64,000 bases of DNA from Tolypothrix sp. PCC 7712 (GCF_025860405.1 NZ_CP063785.1:1364001-1428000), one strand, 5' to 3'. Positions 39,757 to 47,975 are shown, numbered from the stretch's first letter. Notes: a model not told the origin generated them from the sequence alone. Translations and numbers: made by a program.

Positions 39757-39872
39757 CGGTAAAACCTAAAAATGAATGTGCTACTATTTGAGACTACGTT
39801 TTCTTAGAGGATGTAAAAAAGCTATCTCAGTGTAAGGTGTGAATAGAAAGAACACAGCACCGAGAGAGTAAC

Positions 39873-39965
39873 ATGAGTAAAGCATACCCCAGTAATTTGA
39901 CTGATGCCCAATATGAATTTATCAGTGAACAGAATTCATCAAATTTACCAATGGCTAAAAAATAA
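39873..39965 (+). pseudogene. IS5-like transposase N-terminal remnant
   Basis: A 30-residue frame beginning MSKAYPSNLTDAQYEFISEQ matches the typical N-terminus of IS5-family (DUF4096-type) transposases. It then stops, and the following 80 bp hold nothing recognisable. It lies between the CBASS operon and the phage-like operon, marking a junction of accessory DNA. Confidence 0.6.
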
Positions 39966-40048
39966 CGGTAGATACTGCTTGGCGTTGGGAATAGGAAAGA
40001 GTTCTAAAATATGCCAATAGTTGAGAGCTTTGGGTTACTGCTTCTCTT

Positions 40049-41023
40049 TTAGCTCAAGGGATAGCGCCGCATCATTTCGCCTACTTCCACTGCCTCCCCA
40101 TCCAGCGTATACACGAACCCTCCAGACATTGCAAGTGCAATCCTCTGCTTCCTCACCCACTCAAACCAAGCACTCACATCCGATGTCACCACATTCTTGC
40201 CCTTAGCCCCACTCTTGCAGCTGTTGATAAATAAGCCAGTCGGATTATCACACCATCCCTCGTGAATTCCTTCCTTCACTCGTGCGATCGCTCCGGCGAC
40301 ATTCGCCCAATATTTCTTCACCACTCCCAAACACGGCTCTGGGTTAATCCGGAGTCGCCGTAACTCTGTGCAAACCTCAGCAATCTCGTGTTTGCTAGGC
40401 TTATACGTACTTGAACCGACTTTGACTTCTGCCTCGGAAAACTCGTCCTCATGAGGGTCTATCTCCCCCGTTGAGTTATCTTGTTCAATTTCATCAACAA
40501 AGCGAGTAATCTGGGGTTGTTCTGGTTCTGGTGCTTGGCGAACTGGCTCATATTCGCTTTCTTCTACTCCTTCATCCTTTACTTCCCCAACAGCAGTGTT
40601 TTGTTGTGGTTTAGAAGTTTCAGGATCTGATCTATGGTGTTGTTCTGCATTGAATTCTGAAGGTTCAGTTTTGCACTTGCCAGGTTCCAATAGACGATTC
40701 AGTACATCAAAGTGTAATTTATACTGCCATGTTCGATCCTGACCGTTACCAGGATTTTTCTGTTTTTCAATAATACCCATTTCCTCAAGGCGAGCGATCG
40801 CACTCCTAATGACATGAAGACTATGTTCACCCATTAGGTCAGCGTAAATTCTCTTGAGTGGCTGGTAAACCCAAGGAGTGCGGTGATTTTTGAGCTTCCA
40901 CTTTGTCCAATGTCGGAAATACTCAATCAGCTTGGCCGCACAGAAGTTACCAGTAATATCCAGATATTCCCGCCGCAATATCACCAGCACAGATGCTTTT
41001 TCGGTAGAGACAACAGCACTCAT
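40049..41023 (-). CDS. winged-helix protein, possible replication initiator-like
   Basis: A 324-residue protein. The first 110 residues look like a winged-helix DNA-binding region (AAKLIEYFRHWTKWKLKNHR, then SLHVIRSAIARLEEMGIIEK) similar to phage and plasmid replication proteins or their loaders. A long acidic, Pro/Glu-rich linker (about 120-200) follows, and the last 110 residues contain a helical region (EVCTELRRLRINPEPCLGVV). This linker-and-two-domain form is seen in DnaD/primosome-type proteins. I do not recognise a precise family. The start overlaps the stop of the AlkB gene by 4 bp, so the two are translationally coupled. It is the last gene of the operon. Confidence 0.5.
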   Translation of the reverse strand: MSAVVSTEKASVLVILRREYLDITGNFCAAKLIEYFRHWTKWKLKNHRTPWVYQPLKRIYADLMGEHSLHVIRSAIARLEEMGIIEKQKNPGNGQDRTWQYKLHFDVLNRLLEPGKCKTEPSEFNAEQHHRSDPETSKPQQNTAVGEVKDEGVEESEYEPVRQAPEPEQPQITRFVDEIEQDNSTGEIDPHEDEFSEAEVKVGSSTYKPSKHEIAEVCTELRRLRINPEPCLGVVKKYWANVAGAIARVKEGIHEGWCDNPTGLFINSCKSGAKGKNVVTSDVSAWFEWVRKQRIALAMSGGFVYTLDGEAVEVGEMMRRYPLS

Positions 41024-41619
41024 CTTCTACCTCCTACATGCGGACGAAAAGTTAGATTAATTCTTGTGCCAACCAATTTCTTGGTTTTGGGAACTTGATG
41101 TAGATGTGTGGACTGACAACCAGGGTGCATGATCAGCAAACTCCCATGTTCCAGCCAAAAATCAGTCGGCTTGCCCCCGATGAGCTTTATCTGAAACTTC
41201 CGCTCCGCTCCTAAACTTACAGATGCGATGGCTGGATTAACACCCATCGACGATTCATTATCTGCGTGCCAGCCAATAGAATCCTGGCCGCTCCTGTATT
41301 GATTGCCGATAACTATGTTGAATTTGTAGCCAGTCAGTGAAGTAATTCTGTCCCTCAACTGGCCCAGAACTTCTGTCCAAGGCAGGGGTTTCAGTAGCAC
41401 GCTCTTGGAATACAAATACTCACAACCTTTGTCACCATAAATGCATTCTAGCCGGGGCACAAGTAAAGTTTTACCCACCATTTTGATTTGATTCTGCTGC
41501 CATTGCAGTCCAAGGCAGTGCTGATATAGTTCGTTCGCTTCTTGTTTGCTAAGGAACTCTGGATAATAAGTGACTGGTAAAACTCTTGTGGGTTCATTAA
41601 AAAGGGACATCTGTATCAT
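41020..41619 (-). CDS. AlkB-type 2OG-Fe(II) dioxygenase
   Basis: A 199-residue protein with the iron ligands and 2-oxoglutarate-binding residues of AlkB: HxD in IGWHADNE (His118, Asp120), the distal His in HLHQVPK (about His174) and Arg in TRINLTFR (Arg186 and Arg192). The NxYRSGQDSIGWH segment is the usual substrate loop. AlkB enzymes reverse alkyl damage on DNA or RNA bases. The length matches the DNA-repair subfamily. The 5' end overlaps the Rha-type gene by 23 bp and the 3' end overlaps the next gene by 4 bp, so it is embedded in a phage-like operon. There it may protect element or host nucleic acid from damage, as known for some virus-encoded AlkB proteins. Confidence 0.88.
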   Translation of the reverse strand: MIQMSLFNEPTRVLPVTYYPEFLSKQEANELYQHCLGLQWQQNQIKMVGKTLLVPRLECIYGDKGCEYLYSKSVLLKPLPWTEVLGQLRDRITSLTGYKFNIVIGNQYRSGQDSIGWHADNESSMGVNPAIASVSLGAERKFQIKLIGGKPTDFWLEHGSLLIMHPGCQSTHLHQVPKTKKLVGTRINLTFRPHVGGRR

Positions 41620-42331
41620 CTTGTTCTCCTTTTAACCATAGTTGTTTCAATGCTTCTTGTTTCGCTGCTTCTAACTTTTCTTTCTCCTGGGCTGATGACT
41701 CACCGACGAGCTGCTCAAATTCCGCCCGTTGTCGTTGCTTCAATTGCTCAGTAGTCACAGGAGGTAATGCCAGTTGCTCATTTGTCCCTTGCTGGGAAGG
41801 ACGGAAGTTACGACGGCGGAAGATGTAGCGGAAATGGCGTTTGTCCTGTGGGGGAAGCTTTCGCCATACTTCTTCATTCCAGCCTGGGGGTATGAAGTCA
41901 GCAGATGGTGGCAGAAGGTTTTGAATTTGGGATTGGAGGTTAGCGATCGCTTTACCTTGGGCTGCTATTTTTTGCTCTAATTCGACAACCCGCAACTCGA
42001 CTGCGTTTGATAACGCTAGCTTTGCTTTTTCAAATGCTTTGACCAAATGCCGCTTGCACTGCCTAACCTGTTCGGTGTTACGACTGTAGGTCATTAACAA
42101 AGTTGCTTGGGGTTCAGTCAGTAGAGCATATTTTACGGAATTGCTTGCCCCAACTGAATTTGTGACAGTCTCCGTTTCAAACGCGACCTGTCCCCAGTCC
42201 TCTTCTATCTCCTCAATATACTTAGTTAACGTTGCCAAAAAGTTTTTATGCTGGATACCTAACTCTTGAGCTATTAACCGCGAATCAACAACTAATACAC
42301 CTTCATGTTGAATAACATTGAGACTGGACAT
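41597..42331 (-). CDS. Rha-type phage regulatory protein
   Basis: A 244-residue protein. The N-terminal 95 residues fit the phage Rha (pRha) domain: VLVVDSRLIAQELGIQHKNF, then KYALLTEPQATLLMTYSRNTEQV, ending in a long helix. A coiled coil follows (about 95-135), then a basic segment (RRNFRPSQQ) and an acidic helical tail. Rha proteins are phage regulators that interfere with infection in strains lacking integration host factor. The protein is in an operon with AlkB and the winged-helix gene, which supports a phage- or plasmid-derived block. Confidence 0.7.
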   Translation of the reverse strand: MSSLNVIQHEGVLVVDSRLIAQELGIQHKNFLATLTKYIEEIEEDWGQVAFETETVTNSVGASNSVKYALLTEPQATLLMTYSRNTEQVRQCKRHLVKAFEKAKLALSNAVELRVVELEQKIAAQGKAIANLQSQIQNLLPPSADFIPPGWNEEVWRKLPPQDKRHFRYIFRRRNFRPSQQGTNEQLALPPVTTEQLKQRQRAEFEQLVGESSAQEKEKLEAAKQEALKQLWLKGEQDDTDVPF

Positions 42332-42439
42332 ATCTCCTCCAGTTTTAAAGCATTACTTGGGAGCGGCATTGCACTGATACCGCTATCTAAATTTGTTAAT
42401 TTGAGTGAGCAGCAGTGGAATTGCTGCCCACAGTTGGTT

Positions 42440-43684
42440 TTAAGCTATTACCAATTTTTGACCCTGGGCTGTACCAGAAAGAAGCGATCGCCATTCTCTA
42501 GGGCTGAGGTGTTCAAGTAGTCGATATCCCAAATATTCATCAGCTGCGCTCTCGGACAACGACTGCACAGCATCTGCTGCCGAGTTACAGGGTATGCATT
42601 GATTTTCCTGTGCTGCACGTATGACCCACCAGCGACCATCAGTGCATCCGACTTCGCCAAGCTTTACATCATTGTGGTAAATGCCATCGTCAAGCATTTC
42701 AAACCCATACTTTTCACACGCGCTGAAAATCTCAGCCATGATTTCGTTACCAGTAGCAGAAGAGGCGGGGGAGCAGGGGAGCAGAGGAGCAGGGGAGAAA
42801 GATTCTTGCCCCTCCGCCCCTCTGCACCTCAGCCCCTCCGCTTCTTCTTCTAGCTGCTCTTGCAATGGAAGCTTGCTTTGCTGGTACTGTTGTTTGATGT
42901 AGCTGTGGCATCTAGCAGGACTGATGTCTCGGAAGATCTCAATACTGTTAATCATTACCCGCCAGTACAAATTCTGGTAATTGCCGTGGTCGTAGCTAAT
43001 GCTAGCTACCAATTCATCCCCAACAAATGCCTCTTGGTCATAAAACGAAATTTCTAAAATTGTTGGGGCTTCTGGTACTTCAATTTCACTTTGTGGGTTA
43101 AGTTTTCCATCAACAGAAGAAGTCAGAAATCGGAAGTCGGAAGTCGGAGGTAATTTACTTTCGTCTTCTATGTGCGAAATTCCAACTTTATCTTCAGAGC
43201 ATTTTTCCACTTCCGACTTCCGACTTACTACTTCCGACTTATCTTTGTGCTGCCATTCGATGAATCTTTGGCATCGGGCGATTGTGGTATCCCGGAAAAT
43301 CTCTTCACCATTCACCATGACTACCCAAGGTTGTGTAACAAACTCGTCATAGTCGTAGGCGATGTAAGCGACCAGTTGCTTGAGCGCGTACACTTCGTAG
43401 TGGTAGCAGTTGATTTCTACTGTAGTCAGTTGAGGGGCTATGGCTTCGGCTTGGTCTGTGATGTACTGGTCGAGTTCGGCTTGGGCTATTGCTTGTTCGT
43501 CAGGGTTAGCATCAACGACTGTCTCAACTCTGATTGCCTGATACTCAGCGATCGCGCTCATCCAAGCATCCTTGCACCGCTTGTCAAATACCTCAACTGT
43601 GCAGCCGACTTCACAATAGATTTGCTTGAGCCGAGCTATGGATTTGTGTTGCAGCTGTTGATGGCTATAAGTTGTATATGTCAT
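42440..43684 (-). CDS. hypothetical protein with duplicated domain and embedded repeats
   Basis: From the Met at 43684 (MTYTTYSHQQLQHKSIARLK) it has 414 residues; a start at 43720 would add 12 unlikely residues. A helical N-terminus (CTVEVFDKRCKDAW) is followed by two copies of a 60-residue domain: one around residue 95 (VVMVNGEEIFRDTTIARCQR) and one around 225 (RVMINSIEIFRDISPARCHS). The C-terminal 110 residues include a WWVIRAAQ segment. The linkers between domains are encoded by palindromic repeat DNA listed below, inserted without breaking the frame. I do not recognise the family. It is the first gene of the operon driven from the 43.7-kb divergent region. Confidence 0.6.
   Translation of the reverse strand: MTYTTYSHQQLQHKSIARLKQIYCEVGCTVEVFDKRCKDAWMSAIAEYQAIRVETVVDANPDEQAIAQAELDQYITDQAEAIAPQLTTVEINCYHYEVYALKQLVAYIAYDYDEFVTQPWVVMVNGEEIFRDTTIARCQRFIEWQHKDKSEVVSRKSEVEKCSEDKVGISHIEDESKLPPTSDFRFLTSSVDGKLNPQSEIEVPEAPTILEISFYDQEAFVGDELVASISYDHGNYQNLYWRVMINSIEIFRDISPARCHSYIKQQYQQSKLPLQEQLEEEAEGLRCRGAEGQESFSPAPLLPCSPASSATGNEIMAEIFSACEKYGFEMLDDGIYHNDVKLGEVGCTDGRWWVIRAAQENQCIPCNSAADAVQSLSESAADEYLGYRLLEHLSPREWRSLLSGTAQGQKLVIA
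42769..42841 (+). repeat. palindromic GGGAGCAG/CCCCTCCG repeat within a gene
   Basis: Four tandem octamers of GGGAGCAG type at 42769-42798 face a pyrimidine-rich mirror of CCCCTC units at 42808-42841, forming a long potential hairpin. It adds about 25 residues (SFSPAPLLPCSPASSA) to the encoded protein. Confidence 0.65.
43116..43232 (+). repeat. GGAAGTC/GACTTCC inverted repeat within a gene
   Basis: Tandem GGAAGTC heptamers at about 43130-43148 are mirrored by GACTTCC units at about 43210-43232, separated by about 60 bp. Together they form a second hairpin-like interdomain insert in the same gene, again in frame. Confidence 0.6.
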
Positions 43685-43755
43685 GATTGATGAGTCTCTA
43701 AAAGGACAGAAGGCGCTCAAGATTCGCAGTCGGGAGCGCTTTCTTTATTTATATG

Positions 43756-43850
43756 GTAGCACTACTTTAATGCTACTTAAACATTTTTATTATGCTAAGG
43801 TAGCGTTACCCTCATGCTATAATGAAGGGAGTATAGTTTTGGAGTAGTGC
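43756..43850 (+). promoter_or_regulatory. divergent promoter region with TAGC/GCTA operator-like half-sites
   Basis: The region between the divergent genes has an inverted repeat GTAGCA-N9-TGCTAC (43756-43776), another TAGC-N11-GCTA (43801-43819) and further TGCTA half-sites, one right before the ATG at 43852. A consensus -10 TATAAT is at 43818-43823. Ribbon-helix-helix proteins bind such short repeats, so self-regulation by the adjacent gene is likely. Confidence 0.6.
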
Positions 43851-43851
43851 T

Positions 43852-44031
43852 ATGGTGTTATCGGTGGTTACAGCCAAAAAGCGAATGTCGCTTTATTTGG
43901 ATGAGGCATTAAAGTCTGACTTGGAACGGTTAGCCAAGATTCGGAAGCGTTCTCTATCAAATTTGATAGAAGTTATTTGCGAAGAAGAGCTAGAACGCGC
44001 TAGGAAGAGTGGAGAATTAAAGGATGCATGA
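43852..44031 (+). CDS. CopG/Arc-type ribbon-helix-helix regulator
   Basis: A 59-residue protein. It opens with a short basic strand (TAKKRMSLYLDEALKSDLER), the DNA-contacting beta strand of ribbon-helix-helix proteins, followed by two helices (LERLAKIRKRSLSNLIEVI) and a charged tail. Family length is usually 45-100. It is divergent from the phage-like operon and surrounded by operator-like repeats, suggesting that it represses both directions. It carries no toxin partner: no ORF follows closely. Confidence 0.8.
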   Translation: MVLSVVTAKKRMSLYLDEALKSDLERLAKIRKRSLSNLIEVICEEELERARKSGELKDA

Positions 44032-44472
44032 CTTTAAGTCATCAATCTTTACGCTGTAACTTCATTTCAGCAGCAGTAGAAACTGTAAATAGTAGGTCAT
44101 ATTTACATAAATTGAGGCAAACAGATACTAGATACTCTAATGGAACCGACTTTGAGTAAATTAGAGCTAATTTCAGTATTAGTATGGTTAACACCTAATG
44201 AGGAGGCATTATAAGTCAATGAGCAGAAATATTTACCGTCATTGCCAGCAAAATGACATTTAGCAGAGCAATATAAAATCCTTGTGATTGCTACCCTGCT
44301 GGAAGGCTCCGCCTACATTCTGCTCTCCTTCCCCTACAAAGACACTAGGCGAGCGGAAACGCTTGAGAGCGAACACTCCATTCGCACATTTGTGTAACTA
44401 CTTAAGTATTTTTGTTCCTGCTCAAATTAACGTATCAATCTTGCCATCACTTGAGCTAGAAGAGGTGGATGA
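44032..44472. other. intergenic region, no gene seen
   Basis: About 440 bp without a credible ORF. A short palindrome-rich stretch around 44300-44390 (GGCTCCGCCTACATTC and GAGCGGAAACGCTTGAG) resembles dispersed Nostocales repeats. A purine-rich site (GAGGTGG) just upstream of the next ATG is a likely ribosome-binding site. Confidence 0.5.
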
Positions 44473-45426
44473 ATGGACAACCCACCCCGTAAGCGCAAAA
44501 AAGCCACCTCTACATCCAGTGACTTACAACCAGCAGTTAACCCACAAAATAGCTCTCCTCAGGACAATCAGGATTTAGTAACCATCGATGTTCCTGCTGT
44601 TGAAGTTCCAGAATTAACTCCAGAAGAACAGAGCGATCGCTTGCACCTGGAGCGAAAAGTCGAGAGGGCATTTTTTGAGGCAGGTAAGGCATTGGCAGAA
44701 TTGCGCGATCGCAGACTCTATCGCTCCACTCATCGCACATTTGAGGACTATTGCCGCGATAGATTTGGGCATAGTCGGCAACAGTCGAATTATTTGATTG
44801 CCGCAGCTGGTGTTTACGAAAATCTGACAACCATTGGTTGTCAAAATGTGGAGAATGAAAATTTGACAACCATTTGTTGTCAAATTCTGCCCACGAATGA
44901 GCGTCAAGTCCGCCCACTCACTAAGCTAGAACCCCAACAGCAACAGGAAGTTTGGCAACAGGCTGTAGAAGAAGCTGGCGGTAAAGTACCGACTGGTAAA
45001 ATCGTCAAAGATGTCGTGCAGCGCATTATGGAACGCACCCAAGTACTCAACAGCTACCAGTTGGGTGAAGTCTGCCAAATCTTAGCAAAGGACAATCCCG
45101 AACTCAGGGGCAAAGGCGGTTGTTGGGCAATTGTCGCTCAAGTGAATAACTTCAGTTGCACCGTGAGGAATTGGGATGGTGAACTGACGGTGGGGCTGAA
45201 GCATCTCAAGTCTTACGAATACTTACCTGAGGATTGTCAGCAGATGCAGGAGATATGCGAGCGTATTTCACGGGTGTATTCCAGTGGGCTGGAGGAATCG
45301 GTGCAGAAGTTTTTGGAGTCGCTGGGGAAGCTGAAGCGGGCCTATATTACTGCTGTGGAAGAGAAGCGAACAATCACTACATTTATTTTCTCTCCCCAGA
45401 GTGACGGAAGAGCGCTCAACTCTTGA
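44473..45426 (+). CDS. hypothetical DNA-binding-like protein with internal palindromic repeats
   Basis: A 317-residue protein with a Pro/Ser/Thr-rich basic N-terminus (PPRKRKKATSTSS), a helical region about residues 55-115 (FFEAGKALAELRDRRLYRST, then FEDYCRDRFGHSRQQSNYLI) that resembles the DNA-binding helices of ParB-like or DUF3102-type proteins, then a 13-residue duplication (ENLTTIGCQNVEN/ENLTTICCQ) and a C-terminal domain with beta strands and a coiled coil. I recall similar proteins on cyanobacterial plasmids and elements but cannot name the family. It stands alone, in the same direction as the small regulator 440 bp upstream. Confidence 0.6.
   Translation: MDNPPRKRKKATSTSSDLQPAVNPQNSSPQDNQDLVTIDVPAVEVPELTPEEQSDRLHLERKVERAFFEAGKALAELRDRRLYRSTHRTFEDYCRDRFGHSRQQSNYLIAAAGVYENLTTIGCQNVENENLTTICCQILPTNERQVRPLTKLEPQQQQEVWQQAVEEAGGKVPTGKIVKDVVQRIMERTQVLNSYQLGEVCQILAKDNPELRGKGGCWAIVAQVNNFSCTVRNWDGELTVGLKHLKSYEYLPEDCQQMQEICERISRVYSSGLEESVQKFLESLGKLKRAYITAVEEKRTITTFIFSPQSDGRALNS
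44818..44895 (+). repeat. 39-bp tandem duplication, each copy palindromic
   Basis: Two 39-bp units start at 44818 and 44857. Unit 1 carries TGACAACCATTGGTTGTCA (44825-44843, 9-bp arms). Unit 2 carries TTTGACAAC and GTTGTCAAA (44862-44884, 9-bp arms, 5-bp loop). Both arms are coding and in frame. Confidence 0.7.
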
Positions 45427-45495
45427 GCAAGCGAGACTTGGAAACCATCAAAAGAGCCGCTATACTTCATAATTAGACAAAAACTGAACCTGTAG

Positions 45496-46065
45496 ATGGA
45501 TTCCTCACCTGTAGCTGATGATGCCTCATTGTTAACCAGAATCGCTAAACATGACCAAACTGCTCTTTCTCAACTCTACGATCGCTATGCCAAGATAATT
45601 TATGCTGTGGCATTTAAAAGTCTGAGATCGGTTGAGGAAAGTGAAGAAGTAGTCCTAGATGTTTTTGCTCAAGTCTGGCGAATAGCTGAAAACTATGATT
45701 TGGCTAAAGGCAGAGCAGATACTTGGCTATTTGTGCTAACGCGCAGCCGGATTTTGGATCGCCTGCGAAAGCACCAGCGCAGTCAATCTTCTTCTGCAAT
45801 CTCGACTGAGCTTTTAGAGATCCAAATCCCAGATCAGAGCGTAGATCCTATTGAGGAGGTATTGCAGGGCGAGCGTCGAGCGAGCGTGTTATCAGCATTG
45901 AAACTACTGCCACCAGAACAACGTCTAGTGATTGAATTAGCTTACTATCAAGGTTTAACCCATAGTCAAATAGCAACTCAGACACAGATGTCTTTAGGCA
46001 CAGTTAAAACCAGAATTCGGTTAGGCTTAAATAAGTTGAAGTCTGCCCTTGATGTTGAAGTCTAG
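45496..46065 (+). CDS. ECF-type RNA polymerase sigma factor
   Basis: A 189-residue protein with the two sigma regions of group 4. Region 2 runs about residues 23-90 (LYDRYAKIIYAVAFKSLRSV, then VVLDVFAQVWRIAENYD, ADTWLFVLTRSRILDRLRK). Region 4 is in the last 60 residues (LKLLPPEQRLVIELAYYQGL, then LSLGTVKTRIRLGLNKLK). A spacer of about 35 residues separates them. Such factors direct polymerase to stress promoters. The next gene, 45 bp downstream, is a ChrR-type anti-sigma factor with a cupin domain, so the pair resembles the RpoE-ChrR singlet-oxygen system. Confidence 0.92.
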   Translation: MDSSPVADDASLLTRIAKHDQTALSQLYDRYAKIIYAVAFKSLRSVEESEEVVLDVFAQVWRIAENYDLAKGRADTWLFVLTRSRILDRLRKHQRSQSSSAISTELLEIQIPDQSVDPIEEVLQGERRASVLSALKLLPPEQRLVIELAYYQGLTHSQIATQTQMSLGTVKTRIRLGLNKLKSALDVEV

Positions 46066-46110
46066 GTATAGGTTTAAAAGTAAAAGGTTTGTTAAAGGCT
46101 AAATCTGCTC

Positions 46111-46731
46111 ATGAGTTTTGAAAACCACTGTTTCTGTGAATTAGCTCCATTGTATGTGCTGAATCTACTGAGTGAGCCAGAAAGGCTATGGGTTGAGCAA
46201 CAGTTGGCAGAATGTCCAGAATTAGCTGAGGAACTAGCCCAATACGAGATAGCAGCAACAGCGATTCCATATAGTACGCCTGTTGTGCCAATGGCAGAGG
46301 ATTTGAAAGACCGATTATTTGCTCGCTTAGAGTTGGAACCTCTGGAGTCTCATCCCCAGGAGATTCCAAATGCAGACAATATCCTATCTTCATATCTAGC
46401 AGTAAGATCGCAAGATGTGCAATGGCAACCTCACCGTGTCCCTGGTGTAGAAACTGCCATTTTTCATACCGATCCCATCAAGCGGGAGATTGTTGGGGTT
46501 TTGCGGGCTGCTCCTGGGGCGCATTACCCCATGCACCGTCATGCAGCGATTGAGGAAATCTATATGCTAACTGGCGATTTGGTTGTTGGAGATGAGGTTT
46601 ATCACACAGGGGACTACATTCGCTCCCAGCCAGGATCGGTTCATGGGCCCCATACAATCGGGGGCTGTATGTTCTTTTTCCGCACTTCAATGGATGATGA
46701 ATATCTTGGTTTTGCGTCAGATGAGGCTTAA
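46111..46731 (+). CDS. ChrR-like cupin anti-sigma factor
   Basis: A 206-residue protein. The first 75 residues form a helical anti-sigma-like region (CELAPLYVLNLLSEPERLWV, then PELAEELAQYE). The C-terminal half (about 105-200) is a cupin with metal ligands in HYPMHRHAAIEE (two or three His and Glu) and a later His in GSVHGPHTIGG. ChrR proteins hold the sigma factor inactive and release it in response to singlet oxygen or other stress. The classical N-terminal His-x3-Cys-x2-Cys zinc motif is not clearly visible, so the way it senses may differ. It is located 45 bp after the sigma factor gene. Confidence 0.82.
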   Translation: MSFENHCFCELAPLYVLNLLSEPERLWVEQQLAECPELAEELAQYEIAATAIPYSTPVVPMAEDLKDRLFARLELEPLESHPQEIPNADNILSSYLAVRSQDVQWQPHRVPGVETAIFHTDPIKREIVGVLRAAPGAHYPMHRHAAIEEIYMLTGDLVVGDEVYHTGDYIRSQPGSVHGPHTIGGCMFFFRTSMDDEYLGFASDEA

Positions 46732-47041
46732 AAAAAGCAAAAGGGCAGGGCATAGGGAAAATACTCTCTTTATCTCCTGGTTCTGCGTTGAAAAAATCTT
46801 TCGATCAAGTTCTGCTTTTATAGATCCAAATCAGATTGCTCGACGTATATATCTTTTAGATGAACAGCTGAGTCTGCAAGAGCAATAGTCAAATGCTATT
46901 TGCTCTCTACGAAGCTGTAGAGAATTTGCTATGAAATTACCTCTTGAGATATTTCTTCTGAAGTAGGGACAGTTTTGCCTTGGCTGTTCTCTAATCATCA
47001 TCTGTAAATTCAACATGACATCATCTCAAAGACACTAAATT

Positions 47042-47704
47042 ATGGATTTTCAAAGCGCTTTAACTAAAAAATCCTCACGTCGCTCAATCTTCTCTCGCCG
47101 TGAGGTGGTGGTAAGTGGAGCAATAGCTGGTGTGGCTGGTGCATTGGGCTTACCTCTGCTTGCCCAAAAAGCAGAGGCTAGCTCAAGCTCTGCTGAACAA
47201 AATGATATAAAAATTCTCAATAATGCTCTTTACTACGAGCATCAAGCTATTTGGGCTTATAGTTTTGCAGCTGGCAAGTTAACTAATACTGATGTAGGTA
47301 AAACGGTTCTAGCTTTAGCTCTTCGCAACCAAGCAGATCATAAAAAACATCGGGATGCTTTGGCAACCACTGTCTCCAGTCTGGGTGGAACTCCAGTAAA
47401 AGCAGAGGCTAGTTATGATGTTTCGTCTTACATCAAAAAAGGTGAGGGCAACATAGATAGTGATGTCAACATTGCAAAATTGGCTTTAGCTTTGGAAATA
47501 GATGCAGCGATCGCTTACACTCTGGAAGCTGCCAAGCTCAAAACACCCAAACTAGTTACTGTCGGAGCGAGTATTGGCACCACTGAATCTGCCCACGCTG
47601 CTGCTATTCGTGCAACTTTCAGAGCACTGGGTGTGGGTATTGAAATTGTGCCTGCTGCTTTTGTGAGTGTAGAAAATCGTGATGCTTGGATATTGAAGGT
47701 CTAG
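47042..47704 (+). CDS. Tat-exported ferritin-like domain protein
   Basis: The 220-residue product begins with a basic stretch and a twin-arginine motif (SRREVVVSGAIAGVAGALGL), indicating export in folded form. The mature part is a four-helix bundle with potential metal ligands: YYEHQAIWAY in helix 1, NQADHKKHRDAL in helix 2, LALEIDAAIAYTLEAAK in helix 3 and TESAHAAAIRATF in helix 4. This is a DUF4439/ferritin-like layout. It may bind iron or manganese in the periplasm. It is separated from the sigma/anti-sigma pair by 310 bp (46732-47041, no gene) and could be a target of that sigma factor. Confidence 0.8.
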   Translation: MDFQSALTKKSSRRSIFSRREVVVSGAIAGVAGALGLPLLAQKAEASSSSAEQNDIKILNNALYYEHQAIWAYSFAAGKLTNTDVGKTVLALALRNQADHKKHRDALATTVSSLGGTPVKAEASYDVSSYIKKGEGNIDSDVNIAKLALALEIDAAIAYTLEAAKLKTPKLVTVGASIGTTESAHAAAIRATFRALGVGIEIVPAAFVSVENRDAWILKV

Positions 47705-47724
47705 TGCAAAAAGGCAACTAAGTT

Positions 47725-47975
47725 ATACCAATTCAAAATTCGTCTTCTCCCAAAGGGAGAGGCTACGCCAAGAAAAGTTTCCTACGGCGGAAAACCGCTC
47801 CGGGTACTCCTACGGAGAAGCAAGCTACGGCAGTCTACCCGGCGGTAGAGCCGCACGTGTGGCTGCACTCACCGCCTACAGAAATTTCCGCAAAATTCAC
47901 GCATTGCATTAACAAATCCTTATTTAACAAGGTTTCTGAAGTTGGATCTGTTTCAAACTTTTAGCGAATTGGTAT
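47725..47975 (+). repeat. palindrome-rich 251-bp repeat bounded by ATACCAATTC inverted repeats
   Basis: ATACCAATTC at 47725-47734 and GAATTGGTAT at 47966-47975 bound a region made of short hairpins (for example CTCCCAAAGGGAG and CTACCCGGCGGTAG). It occupies most of the noncoding stretch 47705-48163 and has no ORF. It may be a MITE-like composite or nested small dispersed repeats. Confidence 0.5.

Noticed and set aside
43172..43690. 172-residue plus-strand frame opposite the repeat-bearing gene
   Set aside because: It is an antisense shadow of a well-supported minus-strand coding region, kept open partly by palindromic repeats.
44537..44917. Two minus-strand frames opposite the gene at 44473
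   Set aside because: They are open because of the palindromic tandem repeat and carry no family signal.
46478..46888. Frames on both strands over the 3' end of the anti-sigma gene (minus 46478-46753, plus 46583-46888)
   Set aside because: They overlap the well-supported cupin domain in other frames.
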